10,853 nucleotides of DNA from Treponema sp. Its GTDB lineage: Bacteria > Spirochaetota > Spirochaetia > Treponematales > Breznakiellaceae. Below, piece by piece: positions 1-6,669 of the stretch; the stretch's first letter is position 1, and every line of letters starts with the position of its first letter. The stretch lies in assembly GCA_031280065.1 (NCBI GenBank), contig JAITHH010000247.1:1-10853 (forward strand), read 5' to 3'. The position numbers were made by a program, and so were the translations under genes. The notes under the pieces are model-generated. The model saw only the letters and a list, made by a program, of their open reading frames with translations. It had not been told where the DNA came from and searched no databases.

Positions 1-87
1 TAAACGTAAAAAGGGGCGGTTTGAATATTGCTTTCATTGATTTATGGAATGTTTAGCAATTTTGCTGCGGCGGGTATCGACGCTCAC

Positions 88-210
88 GGGGGGGGGGGCG
101 CGGCCCCCGCACCCCCGCCGGGGGGTTACGAACCCCCCGGTCCCCCCATTCGCCTGCGCGTCATTTACAATGGGCGCATAGCCAAGCCATCCGGGGGGGC
201 ACCCCCGATC
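88..210 (-). repeat. GC-rich hairpin repeat, copy A, behind the mannosidase gene
   Basis: This block lies immediately downstream of the mannosidase stop codon. It holds an 11-G run (88-98), a perfect 10-bp stem with a 3-nt loop (118-127 with 131-140, CCGGGGGGTT/AACCCCCCGG), and a second G/C hairpin near 191-206. Read on the minus strand, the central stem and its flanks match the element behind the chemoreceptor gene (8861-8906). The segment GCGCATAGCCAAGCC (174-188) matches that element in the opposite relative orientation, so the family is modular or rearranged. It may act as a transcription terminator or mRNA 3'-end stabiliser. There is no T tract, so this is inferred from position. Bases 1-87 show no supportable gene. 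Confidence 0.7.
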
Positions 211-213
211 ACC

Positions 214-3200
214 TTAAAAACTCACCAGCAGAGTCTTGATTTCAAAGGCCCTAAAGGAAAGCTCCAGGTCCTTCCCCGCAAAGGCAAGCGGACGGGGCCC
301 AGCTTCCAGCATGTCCGTCTCAGCGGCGGCGGCCACATCACGGGAGAAACGCAGCGCCGCTGTTGTCCTGCTCCCCAGACTCTCGTAGAGCCTGATCACG
401 ATGCTGTTCTTCCCCGTGGCCCCCTCCGGCGCTTTAACGCACTCGGCAATCACCGCGGGGTTGTCCACGCTGAACAGGGAATAGGACGCGCCCGCGTTCT
501 GCGCCCCGCCGGTTTCCACTGCAGGCGGATCATTCAGCTCGTAGGCGGCCCGGACAAGCCCGGAACCGGCAAAACCCCCGGTAAAGGGGAAGAGGGCGTA
601 GGTAAAGCGCTGCTCCCCCTGATCCGCCTCTTCGTCCGGCGCGGTGGGGGAACGGAGCAGGGTCAGCCGCATGACGCCCCCGGACACATCGTGGCCGTAC
701 TTGCAGTCATTCAGCAGGGCGATTCCCTCCGCGCCTTCCTCCAGGGCGATCCACTTGTGGGCGCAGATTTCGAACTTCGCCCGATCCTGGGGGAGATTCC
801 GGTGGGTATTCCGCAATAGGTGGCCGTACTGAACCTCGCAGCGAACCTGGGCCGCGTCCAGGGCCGTATCAAATTCCGCCTTGAGCACCCGCCGCCGCTC
901 ACGCCAGTCAACTGTGGTCTCAAAGTCAATGCGCCGGTCCCCGGCATAGAACACCGTGTCCTGGCATAGCTCAGAGGCGGCCCCGATGCGGTACTTCCGG
1001 CGGATCCGCAGGCAGAGCGGGCCCTGGCTCACCACCTCGGTGGACAGCAGACGATCCTCCTCCTCCAGATACGCGGTCCAGTCCGAGTCAATGTCCCAGG
1101 CTTCCCAGAGCACCGGCACATCCTGGGCGCTGACCAGCCGGTTGAAGGAGCCGCCGGGGGCAACCAGTTCCCGGCCCAGCGCCCGATCCCGCAGGCTGCA
1201 AATCCGCCCGGCCTGATCAAACCGTACCTGGTAGCAGGGGGTCTCAAGCTCATCGCCCTTGAAGGTGAAGGGAGAAGGAGCAGCCGCAGCTTCGGCTGTC
1301 CCCGCCGCAGTGGGGACAAAATGAGCCCAGCCCAGGGATGGAACCTTGGGCATAAACAGGAGCGTTTCCGCGCCGGCCTGATCCTGCCAGCGCTGGAGGG
1401 GGTACACCGCCCCGTCCGCCGGGGATTTGAGGGCCGAAACATGAGCCGGAAGGCTGCCTGCGGGGATATGCGCCGGGCCGCGCCGTTCCCAGGACAGGCC
1501 GTTGAATACCGTTACGCCCCAGGCTGCCCCCGCAGGCTGCCCCGCGATCTTCCGCCGGATTGCCCCGGCAATGTCCTGTAGGGAGCGCTCGACCTTTTGG
1601 TAGGCCGCCTCCGCCTCCTCATAGACCCGCCGGATGGAAGAGCCGGGGATAATGTCGTGGAACTGGTTGGTCAGGAGCACCTTCCAGTTCGCCAGGAGCG
1701 CTTCATGGGGATAGGGCGCGGCGTTTTCCAGGGCATCCGTAGCGGCCAGAAATTCTGTATTCCGCAGGGCGAATTCCAGCCGGCGGTTGTAACGCTTGGT
1801 CCGGGCCTGGGTTGTGTAGGTTCCCCGGTGCAGTTCCAGGTACAATTCACCCCGCCATTCGGGCCATGCGTCCCGCGGAACCGCCGAGAAGATGCGCTCC
1901 AGCGCGGAAGACACGCTTTTCCATGCGGCCTTGGGCGCTCCCTCCAGATTGCCCAGTCTGCGGGCCATTTCCAGGTCTCCCCGCGCCGTGCCGCCGCCGC
2001 CGTCCCCCTCGCCGATGGATTTGATCACCCCGGACTGAATTTCCTTGTGCTGAATTTCGTTCCATATTTCCGCAAGGCCGCCGGGCGAAACGTGGCCGTT
2101 GTAGCCCTCGGTGCGGGAGGCAATGTAGTGGGTCTTGATGCCCGTGCCGTCAATGCCCCGCCAGATGAAGGTGTCGTAGGGGAAGCGGGTGGTATCGTTC
2201 CAGTTGATCTTGCTGGTAACAAAGTAGTTGATCCCGCAGCCCGCGAGAATCTGGGGCAGCGCGGCGGCGTAGCCGAACACATCGGGCAGCCAGAGGGTGT
2301 CGCTGTCCGCGCCCAGAAGCGCCCGGTTGGCCGCCTTGCCTACGAGGAATTGCCGTATCAGGGACTCGCCCCCGGAGATATTGCAGTCCGCTTCGACCCA
2401 CATGCCGCCGTTGGGTTCCCAATTCCCCCGCTGATAGGCCCCCTGGATGGCGGCGAAAATGTCCGGGTACTCGTTCTTGATGATCTCAAGCTGGGCAGGC
2501 TGGGTCTGGATGAACACAAAGTCCGGGTATTCCTCGCCCATGCGGACCATGTTGATAAAGGTTCTCGCGGCCTTGCGCTCCGTCTCCCCGATGTGCCACA
2601 GCCAGGCATGATCGATGTGGGCGTGTCCAATCAGGTGAATTTCCGGCGCGGTGGACCCGTTCTTCGCCTCCAAGAGAGGAGCGATCTTCCCTGCCGCGGT
2701 CCGGGCCTCCGCTTCCAGCTCCTTTCCCGTGGATGCATAGTGAATTCCCGTGAGGGCGTCAAAGAGCCCCTTGAGGATCAGCGCCCGCCGCAGGGAGTTG
2801 GCGTCCAAGGTTTTGGCCAGTTCGAACAGGCACTTGATGTCGTAGTAGAGGGAATAGACCGGCTCGATCCGCTCCAGCAGCGCGCCCCCGCCAAAGGTAT
2901 TGGGGTACTTGCCGATAGTCTTGCCCAAGGTCAGGACGACCGATCCGCCCTCGAAGGGATGGCAGCCCGGATAGGGGTGCCCGCAGTAGACCTCCAGGTG
3001 GAGGGTATGCTCTTTGCCGTCAGCGGGAACCTTGACCTTTTTATGGAAGGGATTGAAGGCCCCGGCGGGCTTGCCGTCAATAAAAACCAGGGAGTCCGCA
3101 TTGGGAATCACCCTAAGGTACAGGGGGCCGTTGCGGTCCCCGGCAGAGGCGCGGAAGGATGCGCGGAACCAGGCGCAGTGCCAGGCCTGCCCGTATTCTC

Positions 3201-3363
3201 CAGGGCTTGGGATCTTCTCCCAGGGAACGTCCTTTGGCGGGGAGCGGAAGGTCTGGGACGTTTCAAACACCTCGAAATCCAGGTTTTGAATCTCCCGGTA
3301 GCGCTGGGGTTTTAAAAAGCGCAAAGTTTGGGTAATTCTCTGTTCTACTTTTGGAATCAGCAT
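214..3363 (-). CDS. GH38 family alpha-mannosidase, cytoplasmic
   Basis: Hydrolyses terminal alpha-linked mannose from oligosaccharides or glycan fragments by a retaining, metal-dependent mechanism (family knowledge). The 1049 residues match the usual length of bacterial GH38 enzymes. Visible motifs: the metal-binding HxD in IGHAHIDHAWLW (H249, D251), the nucleophile and metal-ligand Asp in LWLPDVFGYAAALPQIL (D361), and the later His in NQFHDIIPGSS (H569). Roughly residues 1-230 form an N-terminal accessory region, 240-510 the catalytic barrel, and the rest the middle and beta-sandwich domains. No signal peptide or membrane segment is seen, so it should work in the cytoplasm on imported sugars. 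The start is well supported: AAGGA lies 6 nt before the ATG. It is the last gene of the minus-strand cluster, 66 bp after the ABC ATPase. The exact mannose linkage cannot be read from sequence. Confidence 0.95.
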   Translation of the reverse strand: MLIPKVEQRITQTLRFLKPQRYREIQNLDFEVFETSQTFRSPPKDVPWEKIPSPGEYGQAWHCAWFRASFRASAGDRNGPLYLRVIPNADSLVFIDGKPAGAFNPFHKKVKVPADGKEHTLHLEVYCGHPYPGCHPFEGGSVVLTLGKTIGKYPNTFGGGALLERIEPVYSLYYDIKCLFELAKTLDANSLRRALILKGLFDALTGIHYASTGKELEAEARTAAGKIAPLLEAKNGSTAPEIHLIGHAHIDHAWLWHIGETERKAARTFINMVRMGEEYPDFVFIQTQPAQLEIIKNEYPDIFAAIQGAYQRGNWEPNGGMWVEADCNISGGESLIRQFLVGKAANRALLGADSDTLWLPDVFGYAAALPQILAGCGINYFVTSKINWNDTTRFPYDTFIWRGIDGTGIKTHYIASRTEGYNGHVSPGGLAEIWNEIQHKEIQSGVIKSIGEGDGGGGTARGDLEMARRLGNLEGAPKAAWKSVSSALERIFSAVPRDAWPEWRGELYLELHRGTYTTQARTKRYNRRLEFALRNTEFLAATDALENAAPYPHEALLANWKVLLTNQFHDIIPGSSIRRVYEEAEAAYQKVERSLQDIAGAIRRKIAGQPAGAAWGVTVFNGLSWERRGPAHIPAGSLPAHVSALKSPADGAVYPLQRWQDQAGAETLLFMPKVPSLGWAHFVPTAAGTAEAAAAPSPFTFKGDELETPCYQVRFDQAGRICSLRDRALGRELVAPGGSFNRLVSAQDVPVLWEAWDIDSDWTAYLEEEDRLLSTEVVSQGPLCLRIRRKYRIGAASELCQDTVFYAGDRRIDFETTVDWRERRRVLKAEFDTALDAAQVRCEVQYGHLLRNTHRNLPQDRAKFEICAHKWIALEEGAEGIALLNDCKYGHDVSGGVMRLTLLRSPTAPDEEADQGEQRFTYALFPFTGGFAGSGLVRAAYELNDPPAVETGGAQNAGASYSLFSVDNPAVIAECVKAPEGATGKNSIVIRLYESLGSRTTAALRFSRDVAAAAETDMLEAGPRPLAFAGKDLELSFRAFEIKTLLVSF

Positions 3364-3388
3364 AGTTCTTCCTTATATGACGAAGTTT

Positions 3389-3415
3389 ACGGGGGCCTTC
3401 GGCCTATGAGCCCGT
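3389..3415 (-). other. Intercistronic hairpin between ATPase and mannosidase genes
   Basis: A two-part stem (ACGGG 3389-3393 with CCCGT 3411-3415, and GGCC 3394-3397 with GGCC 3401-3404) lies in the 66-bp gap between the ATPase stop and the mannosidase start. No T tract follows on the minus strand. It is therefore more likely an mRNA processing or stability element, or a weak attenuator, than a full terminator. That role is inference. Confidence 0.45.
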
Positions 3416-3429
3416 CCCCCTCATTGATC

Positions 3430-4182
3430 TTATCCCTTTACCGCGCTCATGGTAATCCCCTGCGGAGGGCCGGCGTCTCTTCTGAGCGCCGCTAAAAGCC
3501 GCCGCTCTAAACGCATCCGGGTCTGCTCGTCCCGCGGGTACGCGGCATCTTCGTCAAAGACAACGCCTTCCAGCGGGCGCCCCAGTACAATAATGCGCTT
3601 TCCCAAGTAAACCGCTTCCCGGGGATCGTGCGTTACCATGATAAGCATCCGGGGTTCCGCTTCTAAAAGGCCGGATATCCGGTCCATGAGCTCGATCCGT
3701 AAGAGGTAGTCCAGGGACTGGAACGGCTCATCCATGAACATCAGCGGCGCGGAGCAGGCAAAGCCGCGCGCCAGGGAAACCCTCTGCCGCTGGCCGCCGG
3801 AAAGCGCGGCTGGATAGGCCCCGGCCTTATCCGCAAGGGAGAAGCGCTCCAGCATGGACAGACCCCGCTCGCGGGCCTTCGCCTCGCCCAGCGCTTCCCG
3901 TATGGGGAGCGTCACATTATCCAGAACCCGCAGCCACGGGAGAAGCCTGGGCTCCTGAAACACAAAAGATTGGGCGCCCGGCGCGTGAATTTCCCCGGTA
4001 TCCGGACGGAGGAGCCCCGCCATGAGACGCAGCAAAGTCGTCTTACCGCAGCCCGAAGGCCCCAGGATAGCAACCGGGCTTTCCCGGCCCAGCGTGAGAG
4101 AAAGGTCTTTGAACAAGGAGCAGCGCTCCGGGCCCTCATAGCCGAAAGAGATCTGTTTTACGCGGAGTTCAGCGCGGCTCAT
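3430..4182 (-). CDS. ABC importer ATPase, nitrate/sulfonate/taurine (SsuB/TauB) type
   Basis: ATP-hydrolysing subunit that powers the adjacent importer from the cytoplasmic face of the inner membrane. With the start chosen here the protein has 250 residues. All ABC motifs are intact: Walker A GPSGCGKTT (41-49), Q-loop Gln76 in FVFQEPRLLPW, signature LSGGQ (127-131), Walker B LMFMDE (147-152), D-loop SLD, and the switch His185 in VTHD. The Q-loop context is typical of the SsuB/TauB/ThiZ group. A reading frame extends 16 codons further upstream to 4230. I prefer the ATG at 4182 because it forms an ATGA overlap with the permease stop codon, the usual sign of translational coupling, and because family members begin close to this point. 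The ligand is not decided by this subunit. Confidence 0.93.
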   Translation of the reverse strand: MSRAELRVKQISFGYEGPERCSLFKDLSLTLGRESPVAILGPSGCGKTTLLRLMAGLLRPDTGEIHAPGAQSFVFQEPRLLPWLRVLDNVTLPIREALGEAKARERGLSMLERFSLADKAGAYPAALSGGQRQRVSLARGFACSAPLMFMDEPFQSLDYLLRIELMDRISGLLEAEPRMLIMVTHDPREAVYLGKRIIVLGRPLEGVVFDEDAAYPRDEQTRMRLERRLLAALRRDAGPPQGITMSAVKG

Positions 4183-4970
4183 ACCGGAAAAGCAGCCTCT
4201 TCCGCGCCGTGCTTGCCGTGATTCCGGCATAACGCAAGCACGAAGGAGAGGAGGAACTGGGAAAATGCCGCGGCCATGACCGCCGCCGCGGTCCAGGCGA
4301 AGAGTTCCGGGGTTTCAAGCTGGGCCTTGGCATTCTGCATACCGGTTCCCAGCGCCCGCCGGGGCTGAACCAGCACTTCCGCGGCAACCGCCGCCTTCCA
4401 CGAAAGGGACAGCGAACTCCTCAAGCCCCCCAGGATGAAGGGCAGGAGGGACGGCAGGTACAGATAGCGCAGCCGGTATGCTGCGGACAGGCGGTAGACC
4501 CTGAACAATTCCGCCAGCGCGGGGTCCAGCGCCCGCAGTCCAGCGCCCGTGTTGGCGGCCATCACAGGGAACACCATGAGGAATACGGTGAACGCCGGGG
4601 TTTTTTCCTGGCCGAACCAGAGAAAGAAGATGAGAATCAGCGCCATCACCGGGGTCGCGGAGATCAGCGTAAAAAAAGGCTGGAGCAAGGCCCCGGCCCG
4701 TTTATTCAGCCCCGCAATGAACCCCGCCAGGATTCCCAAGGGCGCTGAAATGGCAATTCCCGCAAGCACCCGGACAAAACTGCCCAGCACGGCCCTGGTA
4801 AAGCGCGGTTCTTTGAGCAGCAGGAGCAAACGGCGCGCCGCCGGCAGCGGGCCGGGCAGGATCAGATCACTTCCCATGAGCCGGGCGGCCCCCTCCCAGA
4901 TTATCAGCAGGAAGAGGACCCCCAGGACATACCAGACGGGCTTAGGGGAGGGAGAGGTAGAAGTCCGCAT
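4179..4970 (-). CDS. ABC importer permease, SsuC/TauC-like (BPD_transp_1)
   Basis: Inner-membrane channel subunit of the importer, 263 residues. Hydrophobic segments fall near residues 12-27, 63-85, 96-118, 123-140, 170-197 and 224-248, giving about six helices. The cytoplasmic coupling loop that docks on the ATPase is visible around 154-183 (AELFRVYRLSAAYRLRYLYL then PSLLPFILGGLR), with the expected LP..LP.I..GLR pattern. The gene overlaps the end of the binding-protein gene by 29 bp and shares an ATGA junction with the ATPase gene, so the three subunits should be co-translated. No good Shine-Dalgarno sequence precedes the ATG, consistent with coupling to the upstream gene. The C-terminal tail is His/Lys-rich and unremarkable. 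Confidence 0.92.
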   Translation of the reverse strand: MRTSTSPSPKPVWYVLGVLFLLIIWEGAARLMGSDLILPGPLPAARRLLLLLKEPRFTRAVLGSFVRVLAGIAISAPLGILAGFIAGLNKRAGALLQPFFTLISATPVMALILIFFLWFGQEKTPAFTVFLMVFPVMAANTGAGLRALDPALAELFRVYRLSAAYRLRYLYLPSLLPFILGGLRSSLSLSWKAAVAAEVLVQPRRALGTGMQNAKAQLETPELFAWTAAAVMAAAFSQFLLSFVLALCRNHGKHGAEEAAFPV

Positions 4971-5946
4971 CGGGGAGCTTGCCGCCGATAGACGCCGGAG
5001 AAAAATCCAGGAACACCTGATAGAGCGCCTCCAGGGAAGGCCGGGCCTCGGCGGCGGGGATGAAAACGTAGTTACTCCGGGGGATAGCGGCGCTGACCAC
5101 AGGGGCGCGGAGCCCCAGTTCGTGCTTTTCTACCAGGGTTCCGGCCTCGGCGGGATTCGCCAGCGCCCATTCAAGGGAGGCTTTGGCGGCGTCAAGAAAA
5201 CGCCGCATGACTGCGGGATGGGCGGCGGCAAAGTCCGCGTCCGCGACCAGCAGCGTCATGGGGTAGTTCCCGGCGAGACCCGCCGCCGCGGACCATTCAG
5301 CCTGAATGTCGCCCGCAGGCCGCAGATCGGGATTCCCGGAGCGGGCCATTGTAGCGAAGGGTTCGGGGAGCAGGGCCAGGGAAATCTGACCGGCAATGAG
5401 GGACTGGGCGATTTCGGCGTAGCCCAGGGTGTAATTCAATTGAACGTCCTCGTCGGGGACGAGTCCCTTGGAGAGGAGTATCTTCCGCAGTACGTAGTCG
5501 GGGGTTGCCCCCTGGCCCGCTGCCGCCACGGTTTTTCCCCGCAGGTCTTCCAGGCGCTGTACTTCACTATCCGCGCTGAGGAGGCTCAGCATACCGCTGC
5601 CTATTACCGCCGCGGCCTGGAGCCGCTTGCCTGAGGAGGCGATCTTGGCGGCGGCGTTCACGGGGAGGATTCCCAGTTTTGCCTCGCCGGAGATAAACTG
5701 CGCGGCTATCTGATCCGCCTGGGCCAGGGCCGTAAGGCGCAGGGTAAAGCCTGGAAGCGCGGGCGGTTCTTCAAAGAGCCGGATCATGCCCACGCCGGTG
5801 GGGCCTTTGATGACATAGAAGGTAAGTTCCTGATTGTCCGCTCCGCGGGCGCCCTTGGCGCTGAGGGGTCCGGCGAAGGCGCAGACAAACAAAACTGGAA
5901 GGAGCAGGCTGCGCATAACTTTTGATACTTTTTTTATAGTCTTCAT
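4942..5946 (-). CDS. ABC importer substrate-binding protein, NMT1/TauA-like
   Basis: Extracytoplasmic binding protein that delivers ligand to the permease, 334 residues from the chosen ATG. The N-terminus (MKTIKKVSKVMRSLLLPVLF) has a positive region and a hydrophobic core ending near a possible LSA-K signal cleavage site. A Cys in LFVC could alternatively be a relaxed spirochaetal lipobox. The mature part starts with ELTFYVIKGPTGVGMIRLFE, and features such as GEAKLGILPVNAAAK and DLRGKTVAAAGQGATPDYVL are typical of the nitrate/sulfonate/taurine/thiamine-precursor binding fold. The frame stays open to 6000, but that extension enters the GC-rich repeat and spoils the signal peptide, so I reject it. 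An ATG at 5916 is a further alternative. No Shine-Dalgarno is seen; see the promoter entry. The ligand is undetermined, and pairing with a mannosidase does not prove a sugar ligand. Confidence 0.88.
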   Translation of the reverse strand: MKTIKKVSKVMRSLLLPVLFVCAFAGPLSAKGARGADNQELTFYVIKGPTGVGMIRLFEEPPALPGFTLRLTALAQADQIAAQFISGEAKLGILPVNAAAKIASSGKRLQAAAVIGSGMLSLLSADSEVQRLEDLRGKTVAAAGQGATPDYVLRKILLSKGLVPDEDVQLNYTLGYAEIAQSLIAGQISLALLPEPFATMARSGNPDLRPAGDIQAEWSAAAGLAGNYPMTLLVADADFAAAHPAVMRRFLDAAKASLEWALANPAEAGTLVEKHELGLRAPVVSAAIPRSNYVFIPAAEARPSLEALYQVFLDFSPASIGGKLPDADFYLSLP

Positions 5947-5952
5947 ATAAAA

Positions 5953-5981
5953 AGTATAGACAGCGGGGCGGTTTTGGGGAA
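5953..5981 (-). promoter_or_regulatory. Probable promoter of the ABC/mannosidase operon, leaderless arrangement
   Basis: On the minus strand TATACT (5958-5953) is a good -10 box, and a weak -35 (TTCCCC, 5981-5976) sits 17 bp upstream. Only 6 nt separate the -10 from the ATG at 5946, so transcription would begin at or within a base or two of the start codon. This agrees with the lack of a ribosome binding site. The -10 match is seen in sequence; leaderless expression is inference. Confidence 0.5.
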
Positions 5982-6008
5982 GGGGGTTCCGCCCCTCCAA
6001 TTCCCCTG

Positions 6009-6095
6009 ACGCGAGGCGAACGGGGGTCCGGGGGGCGCGAACCTCCGGTTCGATGGCTCCCCGGCGGGGGCGCTGCGGGGATGAAACCCCCGCGG
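6009..6095 (+). repeat. GC-rich hairpin repeat, copy C (diverged)
   Basis: The start of this stretch (GACGCGAGGCGAACGGGGGT) resembles the minus strand of copy A (CGCGCAGGCGAATGGGGGG). The middle and end (CCCCGGCGGGGGCGCTGCGGGG, split by small changes, then AAACCCCCGC) resemble the plus strand of the copy at 8870-8918. A stem GCGGGG/CCCCGC with a short loop lies near 6075-6094. It sits upstream of the binding-protein promoter rather than behind a gene, unlike the other two copies. Confidence 0.55.
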
Positions 6096-6135
6096 GAAGT
6101 ACAGCAGCGCCATTCGTCTGGTTCCCTCAGAAAGC

Positions 6136-6555
6136 ACCGCAGCCGGCAGCCAGGACGCGGCAGCCGGCAATCAAGGCGCGGCAGCCGGCAACCAAAGCGC
6201 GGCAGTCGACAACTAAGACGCGGCAGTCGACAACCATGACGCGGTAGTCGACTACCAGGGCGCGGTAGTCGTCTACCAAAGCGCTGTAGCCGTCTGCGAA
6301 GACTCTGTAGCCGACAACCAAAGCACGGTAGCCGTCTCCAAAAGTTCTGTAGCCGTCTACGAAGATTCTGTAGTCGCCCACAGAAGTTTTGCAGCCGTCT
6401 CCAAAAGTCCTGGAGCCGCCTGCGAAAGCGCTGTAGCCGCCCACAGAAGTTTTGCAGCCGGCAACCGGGGCGCGGTAGTCGCCCACGGAAGTTCTGTAGT
6501 CGACAACCAAAGCACGGCAGCCGGCAGCCAGGACACGGCAGCCGCCGCCGAACAG
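6136..6555. repeat. Array 1: twenty 21-bp tandem repeats between divergent genes
   Basis: Twenty consecutive 21-bp units, the last one degenerate, fill most of the gap between the divergent ABC operon and chemoreceptor genes. A representative unit is GCGGTAGTCG + TCTACCAAAGC (6262-6282). The most constant part is AG[TC]CG near the unit centre. Flanking triplets vary among a small set (ACA, GCA, TCT, CCC), giving a mosaic in which the same half-units recur in new combinations. Unit centres are often self-complementary; GGTAGTCGACTACC (6243-6256) is a perfect 14-bp palindrome. Because 21 is a multiple of three, long frames arise automatically. The minus-strand frame ending at 6127 (heptads like VVDYRAL) begins only with TTG and has no ribosome binding site, so I do not call a gene. 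Confidence 0.95.
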
Positions 6556-6596
6556 CCCGCCGCCCTCCCTCTTTACCCGCTGGTCGTTCCCGGCAT

Positions 6597-6625
6597 TTGA
6601 CTTTTCTTTTGAAATCTCCGATAAT
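6597..6625 (+). promoter_or_regulatory. Sigma70-type promoter of the chemoreceptor gene
   Basis: TTGACT (6597-6602), a 17-bp spacer and GATAAT (6620-6625) give 5/6 matches in each hexamer at ideal spacing. Transcription should start near 6632, leaving a leader of about 38 nt. The leader contains AAGGA (6657-6661), 8 nt before the ATG. The promoter begins about 40 bp after the last unit of array 1. Confidence 0.8.
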
Positions 6626-6669
6626 ACACTAAAAGCGGGCCAAAGCGCCCATTAAAAAGGATCTGCTAT

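Noticed and set aside
28..819. Plus-strand open frame of 263 codons
   Set aside because: It runs antisense through the mannosidase gene and the GC-rich repeat. Its composition follows the reverse complement of a clear GH38 gene.
1597..3315. Plus-strand open frame of 572 codons
   Set aside because: Antisense shadow of the mannosidase gene in GC-rich DNA. No motif is seen, and the opposite strand has catalytic residues and a ribosome binding site.
6053..6247. Plus-strand frame over copy C and the start of array 1
   Set aside because: Begins inside the GC-rich hairpin repeat without a ribosome site and ends a few units into the array.
6127..6510. Minus-strand frame of heptads (VVDYRAL type) over array 1
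   Set aside because: It starts with TTG, has no ribosome binding site, and is open only because the 21-bp period preserves frame. It would need transcription or peptide evidence.
6136..6555. CRISPR array
   Set aside because: Units are contiguous and variable throughout, with no constant repeat alternating with unique spacers and no cas genes nearby.
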